64,000 nt of DNA from Rosa chinensis (GCF_002994745.2 NC_037092.1:83248824-83312823), one strand, 5' to 3'; positions 34,741-46,751 are shown, numbered from the stretch's first letter. Numbers and translations: made by a program. The notes: generated from the letters alone by a model not told the origin.

Positions 34741-35339
34741 AAAAGCTCAACTTGAATTGGAGCATATATATCTTGAATGCCCAACTTGTCAAATGTAGAA
34801 TGTAAGCGCCTGCTTGATACTGCCTTTGTCAAAATGTTCGCTAGTTGATCCTCCGTCTTTACAAATAGCATACTAGTAATCTCATTTGTAAACTTCTCTT
34901 TGATGAAGTGTCTATCCACATCAACATGTTTTGTACGATCATGTTGAACATGATTATTAGCAATAATAATGGCAGCCTTATTGTTTAAGTAAAGATTCAT
35001 TGGTTTCTCAAGATTGAAACCCAATTTCCCAAGCAACATCTTCAACCACAACAATTCTTGTACACCATGTGCCATGGCCCTGTATTCAGCTTTCGCACTT
35101 GACCTAACCACAACAATTTTTTTCTTGCTACGCCAAGTAACAAGATTTCCACCTTCATAAGTGAAGTATCCAAAAGTTGACCTTCGATCACTTATTGATC
35201 CAACCCAATCAGAATCCGTATATCCTCCAACTTCCAGAGGACCATGCTTTGAAAACATCAATCCTCTATCAGGTTCAAACTTAAGATGTCTAAGAATTCG
35301 ATGCATAACATTCATGTGGTCTTCACTTGGTCTGTGCAT
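34737..35339 (-). pseudogene. Copia RNase H (nested Copia element)
   Basis: 200 codons: HMNVMHRILRHLKFEPDRGL, GYTDSDWVGSISDRRSTFGY, SSAKAEYRAMAHGVQELLWL, HDRTKHVDVDRHFIKEK. Typical Copia RNase H and C-terminal end. The frame runs into the inserted LINE boundary at 34757. Asp and Glu residues of the active site are present. Confidence 0.9.
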
Positions 35340-35600
35340 AAATTAGCTCATGACACTCACAACATATGCTATGTTAGGTCATGTATGAGATAAATAAATC
35401 AGCTTTCCAACTAACCTTTGATGTCTTTCTTTGTTGGTTGGAACCTGATTAGGATATTCTGCAAGCTTATGGTTATGCTAAATAGGTATATATGTAGGTT
35501 TGCAAGTTAGCAAACATGTTTCAGTTAACAAGTTCAGCACATACTTCTTTTGAGACAAGAAAATGCCATGTTGTGACCTCACAACTTCAATCCCCAAAAA

Positions 35601-36090
35601 CTACTTTAGAGGACCAAGATCTTTCATCTCAAATTCCTTGGACAAGTAACTTTGAAGAGATTTGATTTCTTCTTCATCGTTGCATGTAACTACCGTATCA
35701 TCCACATAGATGATTAAAGTAGTAATTTTACCTTTCTCATGCTTCAGAAATAGAGTATGATCAGAATTGCTTTGTTTATACCCAAATGACTTCATTGAGT
35801 GATTGAATCTTTCGAACCACGCTCAAGGAGACTACTTTAAGCCATATAGAGATTTCTTCATCTTACACACCTTTGTAGAGTTTGAGTGTGCCATAAACTT
35901 GAAGAAGATTCATATAAACTTCTTCTTCTAAGTCGTCATGCAAGAAAGCATTCTTCACATCATATTGCCGCAAAGGCCAATTCAAGTTGGTAGGCAGGGA
36001 CAAGAGAACACAAATAGTATTCATTTTAGCCACCGGTGCAAAAGTCTTATGGTAGTCAACTCTATAAGTTTGAGTATATCCCTTGGCCAC
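35601..36090 (-). pseudogene. Copia reverse transcriptase pieces (nested Copia element)
   Basis: 35863-36090 reads AKGYTQTYRVDYHKTFAPVA, then LRQYDVKNAFLHDDLEEEVY. 35601-35795 reads KSFGYKQSNSDHTLFLKHEK, then TLIIYVDDTVVTCNDEEEI with the catalytic YVDD. Stops and frameshifts lie between them. The remaining part to 35340 is decayed RT. Confidence 0.88.
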
Positions 36091-36788
36091 TAGTCTTCTT
36101 TATATCTCTCGATAGAGCTATCAGCTTTGTGCTTCACAGTAAAGACCATTTACAACCAACGGTCTTTTGACCTCTAGGTAAATTAACGAACTCCCAAGTA
36201 AGTTCTTCTGAAATGCATCCATCTCCTCAGCCATAGCATTTTTTCACCTTTTGTTACCAAGAGCATCCTGCAACTTGTTAAGAATAGACACGAAGGACGA
36301 TAGGTTTGCAAAGATTGTGTAGGAATCAAACAATCTATGAGATGTCACAAATTTAGATATGGGATATTGAATTACTACAGCTGAAGAATAACCATATCGC
36401 TCAAGTGGTTGGCCACGATTTCCCCGAATAGGGTATCGTGAACTCTCAGGAGGATCCTCTAACTCATTTGAATCATCTATATTATCATTGGCTAACCTAT
36501 CACAATTAGATTACGAAATATAAATAGGAGTAGAAGGAGAGTCAAAATTTACCTCAGGATGATCCATAGGAAAGACAGTGGATTGGCCACGTAGAGGATC
36601 TGTACCCATCAGCTGGTCATCATTTTATCTCTTCTTCCTTTGATACACTTTCAATATTTTTTTTCTCCTTTGATATCCACATCAACTTCATTATTATGTA
36701 ATGTCACACCATTCCCAAAATCAGACAACTTCTCTTCTTCTTTGCTAGTCTCAATCTCCCCTTGAAGAGGAGTTTCTGAGACTCCCCC

Positions 36789-37118
36789 TCAGAAATAAGC
36801 CTCTTGTTCACAGAAGGTGACATCTATAGAAACTAGAAACTTTGTTGACTGAAAATAGCAACACTTGTACCCTTTTTTAGGGGCTAAATAACGAACAAAC
36901 ATGCATTTAAGGGCACGAGAGTCCAACTTATCATGATTTTGTTGGTAAATATGAACATAGCTAACACATTCACAAACCTTGGGTGGAACATGAAGAAGGG
37001 AAGGAGTAGAATGATGTTGAGATAAAGTTTGGATGTGTTCGATACTAAGAACCTGAGATGACATGCAATGTATAGGATACATAGCCATGGTGATGGCATC
37101 ACCCCAAAAATGTTGATG
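36789..37118 (-). pseudogene. Copia integrase downstream segment
   Basis: Reads FWGDAITMAMYPIHCMSSQV, then FVRYLAPKKGYKCCYFQST and DVTFCEQEAYF. This is the region just after the Copia integrase core. It lies directly against the 5' LTR remnant, showing a deletion of gag through the integrase core. Confidence 0.85.
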
Positions 37119-37194
37119 AATACAATAGTATAACTATGTATGAAAAGTAAATACAAAGGGTCATACAATAAGACTGTATTAACTATACCAGAGA

Positions 37195-38480
37195 TTATGT
37201 TTCTTGTTGGAATAGTAGTCTAGATTTGCTGTTACTCCTTACTGTATGTATCTCATGCTCACAATCTTCTCCATCTTCACACACCACCTTAATAGCCTCC
37301 AAGCAATCACTAATGACCACAATGTTTGAGATGCCTAGAGCTTGAATTAACTCAAGTCCATTCTTAATAGCCAACAACTCCGTATGATAAGCAGAATAAC
37401 ATTAGGTTTTCTATAAGAAAAACAACAAAAGTCCCTTTCTTATTACGTAGCACTCCACCAACTCTAGCATAATTCAAAGAGGGAACAAACTCTCTATCCA
37501 CATTTAACAATAGCATTCCAGCTATTGGAGTCACTGTCTTGGTACCACCATAGTACCTTTGTTAGCTTGCAAGAACCCTTTGTACTATGCCATGGTACTT
37601 GCTACAATTGCAGGAGCCTGCCTAGTCATTCTATAGCTTGTGATTACAGTTCTTCCATAGACCCTAGAGCAACATCAACAATTACAAGAGATTGGAAGCT
37701 TGTTCAAGTAACCATGCATTCTTTGAAAATGAATGAATGAGTAATATGAACTTGAAGAAAGAAAGGAGAAGTAGCAATAATATCTTGTGCAGTAGAACAC
37801 TCACAGAAAACATGTTCCTGTGATTCAAATTTGTGTGAGCATAAGAGACATCCCATCTATCCTCTGTATCCTATCTTACTCAAGCTCTCTCTTGAGGGTA
37901 AAACACTGTGACATGGATGCCATACACAAATAGAAAGCTTCTGCTTTCCAAAGCGTCTTCCAAAGAAGACTATAAGGGTCTCCAAGTGAATAAGATGATA
38001 GGGTATTCCCAAGCATAAGATCCCGCAATACATAATAAGCAGTTTTAGTAGAAAACCTTCCTTTCTTATCAAGCTTCCAAGTAAGTTGATCCTCTAGTTC
38101 TGCGCCTACTCAAAGAAACACTCAAAATAGTCAAAGTCATCTTCTGGGAAAATAAAGTCTGCAATAGCTCAAAATTCTAAGTTTTATCAGACTCATTAAT
38201 AGGAGAAGAAATAGAAGCGAGACTGCAAGTATCCGGCCGTTGCAGACAGTGACTAGGAAAAATCTGTTAGTTACAGCTCATAACATATGTACGAACCATT
38301 TTAGCAACAACCTTGATAAAGATTTCCTTGCTTGCTGAACTCAAAATCTTGGTGCGCCAATTAATTAACCTCTTGGTTAGTCTTTCCTTCAAATAAGAAA
38401 AAATTGCCAATTTTGACTTACCAACATGAAGAAAAGCCAAGATATCTACCATGATCTTCCAGGCATTGCAACCCTAATAT
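37195..38480 (-). pseudogene. Outer LINE: RT end, zinc-binding domain, RNase H start
   Basis: On the minus strand: frame 38267-38452 (GKSKLAIFSYLKERLTKRLI, NWRTKILSSASKEIFIKVVA) is the end of LINE RT. About 37860-38100 is the zinc-binding RT region. 37256-37377 is RNase H (LAIKNGLELIQALGISNIVV, ISDCLEAIKVVCEDGEDCEH). It is interrupted at 37255 by the Copia element and continues at 30867. Many stops. Confidence 0.82.
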
Positions 38481-38972
38481 TGCAATCAAAACCAATTTAG
38501 TTTCAACGTGCACATTTTTGCTGAAAACAACACTGCTTTTCTCCAGCTTTATTTTTTGACTAGAAGTCTGCTTGCAAACATTTAGAATGGGTTTGTATGT
38601 TTGTACATGTGTGTGTGTGTGTGTGTTACACTCCATCACTTGATTTCCAAGTAAACAATATCCTCAATTTGCCAAGATTCTAATACCGTTAGGAGTCAAA
38701 CACGGATATTTGTCATTAGGTTGTATCAAAAAAAAATTATTTAATGCAAACACTAGCTTCCTCCTGAGGAATAAAAATTATAGATTATATTTTAGACCAT
38801 AAGTATTGGCCTAAATCCAATCAAAACATCAATTAGTCTTGATAAAATATCAAAGGAATTAATTAATTACCTCTATGAATAACTCAATAACCTCTGAAGG
38901 TGCATAGTATACTCACATATTTTCCATCAAGTACAATCTTTTTAAGCAAATAAACCATCTTTAACTATCAAG
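38481..38972. other. Intergenic with a short (TG)n microsatellite
   Basis: No gene. TG dinucleotides at 38609-38626. The rest is AT-rich and unrecognised. Confidence 0.55.
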
Positions 38973-38980
38973 TCCTTGAT

Positions 38981-39546
38981 TAGGGCTGTCAATTTCGACA
39001 TGACCCGATAACACGACTCAAAAATCGCACGAAATAAAAAGGGTTGAATTCGCACAATTAAAAAGCAGGTCAGTCGCGGGTCAACTAGCCATGGTACCCA
39101 TTTAATAAACTGGTCGACCGCGGGTTAAACTGCCAACACGAAGTAAACCCGTATAACCCACTTATACTATATTTCTTCTTGAAATTTTAGACGTTGAAAG
39201 TATTTGATCATAGGATTGAACAGTTTAAAATATTTTTCTTCATCATTATTAGATTTAATTATTTATGAATTATATATAATTATTTATATTCTTCATCTTG
39301 TGAAGTTTTTGGTGAATTTAATCAATTCATGCATTGTTTTAGTTAAATGAGTTATTTTGTCCAACACGATATGACCTATTTATTAAATAGGTTAAGCGGA
39401 TTGAAAACGGGTAACCCGTTTAATAAATAGGTTTGAGTTTAAGTTTAAATTTTTGATATGATTATTAAATGGGTTGGGTTTGAGTTTGTTTTCCGCGACA
39501 CGATAAATATCTTGACCCAACACGACACGATCCATTGACAGCCCTA
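38981..39546. mobile_element. hAT-type MITE, 8-bp TSD TCCTTGAT
   Basis: 566 bp flanked by TCCTTGAT at 38973-38980 and 39547-39554. The ends are perfect 13-bp inverted repeats, TAGGGCTGTCAAT and ATTGACAGCCCTA. Subterminal CGACACGA/GACCCAACACG-type repeats and AACCCGTTTAATAAATAGG motifs recur. No ORF. Confidence 0.94.
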
Positions 39547-39842
39547 TCCTTGATAACTAATAGTAAATCACTAGATATCAAGATTTGCCTCAAAATTGCT
39601 TGATCTTCAAATATACTTTATTTAGTCTCTAAATCATATATTCCAAACTCGTTGATAATATATATTTTGGCCCATAGATATTGGATCAAGAAAATGTCAA
39701 ATTGGGCTTAAATATCCATATATTTTATTTTTAAACACATGACGTATTTGAGTGGAACAATAGATTATGTATTGTTGACATAGATTTTCTATTATAAAAT
39801 TCATGTTTGGTTGTGCTTGGCTTTGAATTCAAGCCGTCAAAA

Positions 39843-40330
39843 TGAAAAAAAAAATCTTAAATTGTTTTAGAGAAACTGAATTTGGGAGGAATTTGCTGTG
39901 TGTTCTCATTGATAATAGGGGCCTCTTTATATAGAGGATTACAATGTATAGAATCTCAATCATACAAGGAAAGTAATTCTACATTGAATAGGATTCTAGA
40001 TCCTTCTAATTAAATCCTATTACCACAAGGTCAAGTAACCTAGAGTTTGGGCTAAACACAAATTAGGTTTTCCTTGAACACTCCCCCTTGTGTTGCCCAA
40101 ACTCGATGCTTCTCTCGTTGCCTCGTTAAAAACCTTGCCGAGTAACAAAAACCCAGTGGGACAAAAATAACCTCGGTCGAAGGGGAAAAAGAGCACAACA
40201 CACCCTTCACGATTCGAGACGAACATGTAGACATCTCCCCCTGATATTTATTTGATATTTGATATTTTATAGGGAAACAAGTAAATGCTTAAGTTCTGTG
40301 AGGTCATCTAAATATGAATGTTTATAAGGG
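39843..40330 (-). mobile_element. Copia 3' end remnant: LTR, polypurine tract, internal tail
   Basis: On the minus strand 40080-39843 starts TGTTCAAGG and ends CA, a 238-bp LTR with a TATATAAAGAGG promoter-like stretch (reverse complement near 39930). It is preceded by a polypurine tract CACAAGGGGGAG (40092-40081) and by about 240 bp of the non-coding tail (GGTTTTTGTTACTCGGCAAG). No coding domain remains. The element is cut off on the right near 40330. Confidence 0.7.
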
Positions 40331-40347
40331 ATGTTTATGGGTCATGT

Positions 40348-41770
40348 TAGGGGTGGGTTCGATTCGGTACCGGACATTCAAGACCAATACCATCTACCGT
40401 ACCAGACACTCTTGGTACACAAAATAGGCTACCATTACCAGCCACAAAAGTCGGTATACCAACTTCTCGGTATCGGTTGGTTGGGCCTCCAACCGAGTTT
40501 AAGATTGGGCCAGCTTTCAGCTATGGCCCAACTGAAATTATAAAGGCTCAAACCTGTCAGCAATTTCCAAACAAAGGCCCAACCATAAGCAAAAAACTGT
40601 CATACATAACTTCAGTTCATTAGTTCAGTTCATCTCATCAATCATTCATCACTTCATAGTTCATATAAATTATAATTCAATAATTCACAGTTCATCTCAT
40701 CAATTCACAGTTCAATAATTCACAGTTCATGAAACCATGAAACCCGGAATAAATTGGTAAAGAAACTAAGAAACTAAGAAAGAGTCCCAACTCACAGGTT
40801 TAGAACTCACATATACAAGTAAATAATCAAGATTCCACTTCAAAGAGACTGATTCCACTTGAGATTAAGTGATTAACTGCAGCAAGATGCAAAAAAAGTA
40901 AAACCATTACAATTTTAGAGATTACTCAGTCTAGAATCCAAAGATTAACCAAAGAGAAAACTCAAATCTACCAAAAATTGATACGAGAGAGAAAACTCAC
41001 CGGCCGTAGGCCATGAATCGAACGAATTGATACGAGATTTCTGGGTTTGAAGATTTGAATCGAATCGAACTTCAAAGAAGAGGTCGAGAGGCGAAGAGTT
41101 CTGGGTTAGAATCGAATCGAACTTCGGCCGTAGGCCATGAATCTCTGATTAGATACGATATTTTCTGGGTTTGAAGCTTTGAATCGAATCGAACTTCAAG
41201 CCGTCGATGCCTCGAATCGAAGAGTTCTGGGTTTGAAGCTTTGAATCGAATCGAACTTCAAGCCTTCGAGGCCTCGAATGAAATCGAAGAGTTCTGGGTT
41301 TGAATCGATTCGAGAGGCGGAGAGGGTTTGAGTGATTGAGTCTGAGAGAAAGGGCTCGGTTCGAGCCTCAAGCCTTCGAGGCCTCGAGGGGCTGAGGGAA
41401 AGAGTGGCTGAGCAGTCTGGGACTCTGGTCTCTGGGTGGAGTGGTGGGTAGTAGTCGTATTACCCCTTCAGGGTTTGGAGAGTTTGAGTCTAATCAACGG
41501 TTATAATTTAATATGAAATAAAACTATTAATAATCAACGGTTTAGATCTATAGATATAAAATATATTTAAATATATAAATAATATATACAATATAAGGTA
41601 CGGTATACCGTATTTATCTTCAAATCAGTACCAGTACCGTACCAATATGTTCCTCTCGGTTCGGCACTACCGTACCAATACTTCGGTAGCCGACATTTTC
41701 GGTAACCAACATTTTTGGTTCGGTTGGTACTCGGTTGGTTGGTTTGTCTCGGGAGGATTTGCCAGCCCTA
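40348..41770. mobile_element. hAT-type non-autonomous element, 8-bp TSD GGTCATGT
   Basis: 1,423 bp flanked by GGTCATGT (40340-40347 and 41771-41778). The ends are TAGGGGTGGG and GCCAGCCCTA, imperfect inverted repeats matching the other TAGGG-type hAT elements of the window. The interior has several imperfect repeats: CAATAATTCACAGTTCA near 40675-40735, and a block with TTCTGGGTTTGAAGCTTTGA plus AATCGAATCGAACTTCAAGC repeated at 41030-41300. No transposase ORF. Confidence 0.88.
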
Positions 41771-41778
41771 GGTCATGT

Positions 41779-42270
41779 TGTGTCGGGTTCATTTCCTGTC
41801 AATGTATTAACGTGTCATGTGACAAATCCAAACTCAATCCTATTTAATTCTCGTGTTCAGAATGTAAACTCAAACCCAACCTGTTTATTAAATAAGTGAC
41901 TCGAGATAACCCACTTACCTCGTTTAATAAATAAGTCATATTAGGTTTAATTTAATGATTCATTTAAACCATATAAACGGGTCACAATTTGTCCAATCTA
42001 AGACATCTAATTGAAAAAAGATGTATGAATTTTTAAAATTTGTATACTATTAATCACCATGAGATTCATTTAAAACGTTGTAGTCTTATCTATATTATTA
42101 TTAAGAGAAGAGACATTTGTTTGCCAAAGTTGGTGTGAAAGACAATAAAATCCTTAGATCTTATTTTAATTTAAGATAATTTTTAATAATTGAGTGGTAG
42201 TATGGTAAATAGCAAAATTAAAAATTATATAATAAATAAAATAAATAATTTTCAGATAGTTAAGTACGTA
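41779..42270. other. Intergenic, possible decayed hAT copy
   Basis: No gene. It has TGTGTCGGGTTCA, CAAACCCAACCTGTTTATTAA and CGTTTAATAAATAAGTC, phrases shared with the hAT MITE at 38981-39546, so it may be a degenerate relative. A possible Helitron-like 5' end (TCTATATTATTATTAAGAG) lies at 42089. Confidence 0.45.
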
Positions 42271-42696
42271 CTAGCCTCTTGGCATGCACTCCGTGCTTGC
42301 CAATTTGTATTTATAAAACAAATTTAAAAATTAAAAATTTTAAGGAAATTAAACAAAAAGAAAAAAAATTTTGAAGGCAGCAAAATACCACCGACGGTTA
42401 CAAATGTGCTTGCCAATTTGCTTTTATTAAAAAAATTTAAAAGCTGAAAATTTTAAGGAAATTAAACAAAAAAAAAATTTGAAGGTAACAAATTACCACG
42501 GATAGTTACAAACGTGGGTTTTTTTTTCCTTATTTTTTGTTTGAAATTTCTTGAAAAGAAAAAACTGATTTTGTTTATTTACTATTTTGGCCTTGTAATA
42601 TCATTTTCATTTTTTAAACAATTCAATCAATAAAGGACATAATAGGAGTTTAAAAAATTTAACAATCATTCCCAACAATTTACTTTATATAATAGA
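42271..42696 (-). mobile_element. Helitron-like non-autonomous element
   Basis: On the minus strand it begins TCTATTATATAAAGTAAATT (42696) and ends with a short hairpin GGCAAGCACGGAGTGCATGCC followed by AAGAGGCTAG (42271). These are the TC start and hairpin-CTRR end of a Helitron. The flanking bases are A before and T after, as expected for insertion between A and T. A block of about 117 bp with TGCTTGCCAATTTG is repeated inside (42290 and 42408). No Rep/helicase. Confidence 0.72.
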
Positions 42697-43538
42697 TGGA
42701 TGTCTGCAATAACCACCCATAATTTCAGATAACTTCCCACTTTTTTTTTTCAAATAACTTCTATTTTTTTCAATATAATAATTATAAAAAATTTACGGCA
42801 GAAATATATATGTAACACAACCCGATCCTTGCAATGACCTTTTGAGATGGGTTTAAGTGTTGACGGGTAGATATACAAATACATGTTTATTAAATGGGTC
42901 TTCACAGCCTTATTTATGATAGAAATCCAAGTTCATGTTACCCTTTATATCAGGATATGTCCGAAAAAACAAACATATATAAAATTCAAAATATTCATCT
43001 AATAGAGTAATAGCATTGCCAAGCATACCAAATTAAAGTACTAATTGATAGATTCTAAGGATTTGTTTCATTAAGCTAGAAATTTTGATAATCTATATAT
43101 AGGAGATGGATAGAAATTAAAACATAGTAGCAAATTGATAGATTTTTTTTCCTTTCACATAAAATTTGTAAACTAACAAAAAAACAAATCCATTAACTCA
43201 TATCTTAACAAAATTTCTATGGCTTGCGATAGAAAATGAAATAGTCCACTTGTACCAAAAACAAAAAAAAATCAAATAATCCATTGAAAAACCCAAGGAA
43301 AAGAAAAAAAATTAGAAATATTTGGTCAAATAAAGAAAAATTCAAATGGCTTTGTGGGACGTTGTGCCAACGGTTATTGCGGTTTCCCTCTCATTTCAAA
43401 AAAATTTGAATTAGAAAAAAAAAAACAAACAAACAAAAAAATCTCAGCAACAAAAAAAAAAAAAAAAAAAAAACAAATTCACTCGCATTCAAACCTGAAA
43501 CTCTCTCTTCTCTCTCTTCTCTCTCCGCCCTTCATGCC
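42697..43538 (+). promoter_or_regulatory. Upstream region of the coiled-coil protein gene
   Basis: AT-rich, with A-runs at 43448-43472. The presumed 5' UTR has a CT-rich tract (ACTCTCTCTTCTCTCTCTTC at 43499-43518) just before the ATG, common in plant leaders. No TATA box was assigned. Confidence 0.5.
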
Positions 43539-46500
43539 ATGGCAGACTCCCCCTACCAAGAGCTCCGATTCGGCTTCGAATCGGCTCGGCTCCGTCTAGG
43601 CTCGGCGTCTCTAAGCCCCCTCCTATCCTCCCCCTCCACGCGGCGCCTCTCCATTGGAAGCGCCGGGCGGCCGAGTCGCCGCGGGCGTGACAATGCGCCT
43701 GCGGCGGCTAGACAGCTGTCCTGGATGTCCCTCCAGGGGTGGCTGGCAGACGCGGACGAGGCCACGTCGGCTCGAGCCATTAAGGGGGGCTTGGAGCCGG
43801 AGCAAGCCGTGGCTTGGGAGCTCTTTACCCCCATCCAGAGGATTCTCTTCGTCGCCGTTATAAGCGTCGCCGCCGCGGAGTCGAAGAAGAACCGCCTCGT
43901 TTCGCAGCTGAAGAAATCTGTGGAGTTTAGGGTTCGTAAAGAATTGAGGTTTTTATAATTGGGTTTTTCTTTAATTGTGGATTTGCTTTAATTGTGAAAT
44001 TTTTAACGGTTTTTGGTTTAAAGATTGATACTTTATGATTTGATCCTGTGTATATATTTCCATGGCTATGATTTACATTTGTAATTGGGTCTGTTTAGAA
44101 CTGTTTCTGTGGCTTTTATGAAAGCTTGGTTTGAATTGGTATCATAAATTTCAATAAAGGTCTGCAATTTACAAGCTTGGTTTGCATAGTACGTTTCATT
44201 CTTCAGTTAAATGCTTTTGGTTCAATTGGTTGGTTAAATCTCTTTCTGATTTGATTAAATGCCGAGTGAATTCAACTAGTTCTTCTGTTTAGAAATTTGG
44301 TTTATGTATGTATGATCTGCGAGATACTTGTTTCTTTGGAACATTATTGTTTTAGTACTATGCAGATGTGTAAATGAAATTGGTACTATAATGTTGTGAT
44401 TCTGTGATTCTTTGTGTGTGTGAAAGTCTATTGTCTACTTGGTTTTAATGCTTTGTTGGAACTCGATATCAGGATCAGGTGTTATCGAACATGCAGCAGA
44501 AGCTTGACAGTCTATGCGCGCAGATAAGTAACATAAAGGACCACTCTGGAACTGTGACTCCGGTCATGTCCCCAATGAAGAACATAGAATTGCAATCCAA
44601 TGAAGAGTTTGGTTGTGCTAAAATCAAATTTGTTGATTGCGGTTGTTGGCTTTGTGATCAACATCGTGATCTTTCTGATGGTCTGGTGGTAAGAATTATT
44701 TCATACAAGCTAAATTGGTTTGTCTGGTTGATAAATGTGTTATCTTCTCCAATGTATCACAGTTTTGCTAGTTCTTTAAAAATCTTGAATGTTCTTGCAT
44801 CTCTTCATTTTGTAACAGGGTAATAATGATATGAAAGGATCCAATGGGTATGAGATGCTACAATATAAAATGTCTCTCGATCATGTTGTAGCAGAGCAAG
44901 AGGAACGCCGCATGTCTGATTTATCAGACATGGCATCAAGTGTCACATCTGCTGCTGACTTCCAGGTATGTAACACTGTAATTTCAAAATATTGGATCTG
45001 ATAAAGGCATAAAGCATTGTTGATAAACCATTGTCTTGATAATTAGTTTGTGAGTACCAATAATTAGGGAGCCCATAGTACAAGACCAAGACTGCGAAGT
45101 CTAAAGACTATATTTTCAGAAGCAGTTTCTATATTGTTCAAGTCTTAACTTCTTTTGTTGTTTAAGGATTTCCTTTCTTTTTTTTTTCAAAAGCAAAAGC
45201 TGAAGTGCTAGATAAGTTTTAAAAAACTTCCCCATTGATGCTTGGTAGGGGTTGTTCTTCATAGTTGGTTGTAATTGTAATTAAGCCCTTGAATTTGTCC
45301 TAGTTGAAATGGATTACTGATGTTGAATGTGTCCTGTAGTCTAGAAGCGGTGTTTTGGTTGCTGTTTATTTAGTTAAATAGCTCGCAACTGTGTTGCTAT
45401 GGCAAGTGCAATGCATTGGTTGGAGACCATCAAAATTTTGACACTAGCCACACTAAATAAAGGAAATACAATTTATGAAAAGAATGTGCATGACATTACA
45501 GTGAGTAACTTTAGTGAATGAAATTGAAATATAAGCTCTCTCTTCTGAAGGGTTGGAAACCAGTTAGTATCTTGGGAGATCTCGGAATTGTCTGTTCATA
45601 ATTTTGTATTCAACTCCTTACTTGAACATTCTCACTTTCATTATCTTGAACATGAAAATTGACTACCGATGGTGATGAATTAGGTAAAGAAGTGATAAGA
45701 ATAGACAAGATTTCCAACATATTCATGTCATTGATGTGATCTGTTGTAATTTACACAGCTGAACAGCTTAGCTATTGAACAAGACATACACAATCTCAGA
45801 AGGGATTGTCAAGAGAAAGATGGGACCATAAGGGAGCTAACCTCTTTGCTCCACTCATCTGAAACTGCTGGTTCAAAGGTACCTTTAATCTCATGCTCTA
45901 TCATTCTTCTTTTATTCCAAATATTTCCTTTGATTGATCAGATTTATCCTCTTTAATTTTGACAGAGGATTGCAGAGTTGGAGGACGTAATACGTAGGAA
46001 AAACTCTATAATTACAAGACTAAAGAGGGACATGGCGGTTTTAGAGCAGAAGGTAAGAAATCGCTGGGTGAGAAAAGGAGGTTTCAGAATTTTGGAAAGG
46101 AATGCTTTCTGAGTTATTATCTCTTCTGTATAAATACAGGTAGTACACCATGCAAGGCTTCGGAGATCCTCTTACTCTTCTTCCTCAGATGATGCAGACT
46201 TCGCAGACCCTCTTCCAAAAGTTCCACACATGGCAGACAATCTTCTTTATGATATGGATAGTACTACTAGCCCTTCGTCTTCCGATTCAGATAGTTCCTC
46301 TCCTGTGAACCGAGCATGTGCTCCTGTTTCTAGAACTCCAGAGATTGCTAAAACTCTAGAGACTTCTTCTCAGAGTTTTAAGTCTGCTTCAATAGGCCAG
46401 AAATCAGTGCCAGAAAAGGTCTCAATTTCTATGGTGGAACAACCATCTAGCCGGCGCACATCAGTGTCTCCTTTGAAAGAGATAACTATGAATTCAAGGC

Positions 46501-46751
46501 ATTTACGATCAGTGAGCACAAAATCTCGACCAGTGAGTCCAAGATGGCAACCATTGAGTCCAAGGTCCCAACCGGCAAGTCCCTTATCCCCCTTTTCAAA
46601 AAGACCTCAACCAGCAAGTCCAAGTTCCCGTCCAGCAAGTCCCTTATCCCCCTTACCAAAAAAATCTCAGCCAGCCAGTTCTATAAAAAATCCAGTACAT
46701 CACAAACTTCAAGGCCAAGGCAGTTATCAGCTAGTGGGGATTCAAAAATGA
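43539..46751 (+). CDS. Coiled-coil, Ser/Pro-rich plant protein of unknown function
   Basis: Six exons, all junctions phase 0: 43539-43931, 44473-44688, 44819-44965, 45759-45878, 45966-46052, 46140-46751; 524 aa as written. The N-terminus is Arg/Ser-rich and encoded in GC-rich DNA (MADSPYQELRFGFESARLRL). A helix-rich part follows (PEQAVAWELFTPIQRILFVA). Exons 2-5 give likely coiled coil (QQKLDSLCAQISNIKD; EQDIHNLRRDCQEKDGTIRE; RIAELEDVIRRKNSIITRLK). Exon 6 has SYSSSSDDADFADPLPKVP and then SP repeats (SPRSQPASPLSP). I do not recognise the family. The first donor is AGG|GTTCGT; other joins give stops. Near the end, six A (46685-46690) seem one base short of a frame that stays protein-like to 46819, so the true C-terminus may differ. 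Confidence 0.85.

Larger units (their letters stand above)
31258..34756 (-). mobile_element. 5'-truncated LINE nested in the Copia element, 15-bp TSD
   Basis: Flanked by TTGGAGCATATATAT at 31243-31257 and 34757-34771. It reads on the minus strand RT, then a zinc-binding RT domain, then RNase H. It begins inside RT (KGHRIADCIGLVLEGFNLLD), so the 5' part was never copied. It ends in an AT-rich simple tail rather than pure poly-A. Stops and the solo LTR insertion at 33213-33914 inactivate it. Confidence 0.92.
30868..37255 (-). mobile_element. Copia retrotransposon nested in a LINE, internally deleted
   Basis: The left (3') LTR is 30868-31206 (TGTTGCG to ATCTCA in plus orientation). The right (5') LTR is only a partial copy, about 37119-37255, sharing CATACAATAAGACTGTATTA, TTGGAATAGTAGTCTAGATT and GTATGTATCTCA. 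The left LTR contains an internal tandem duplication of about 105-115 bp. The internal region keeps the end of integrase, parts of RT and RNase H. Gag, protease and the integrase core are absent, so integrase starts directly after the 5' LTR. It is split by a LINE at 31258-34756. No TSD was found, so one end may be altered. Confidence 0.85.

Noticed and set aside
43553..43834. Antisense frames opposite exon 1 of the coiled-coil gene
   Set aside because: GC-rich shadow frames; the plus-strand frame joins to five further exons in phase.
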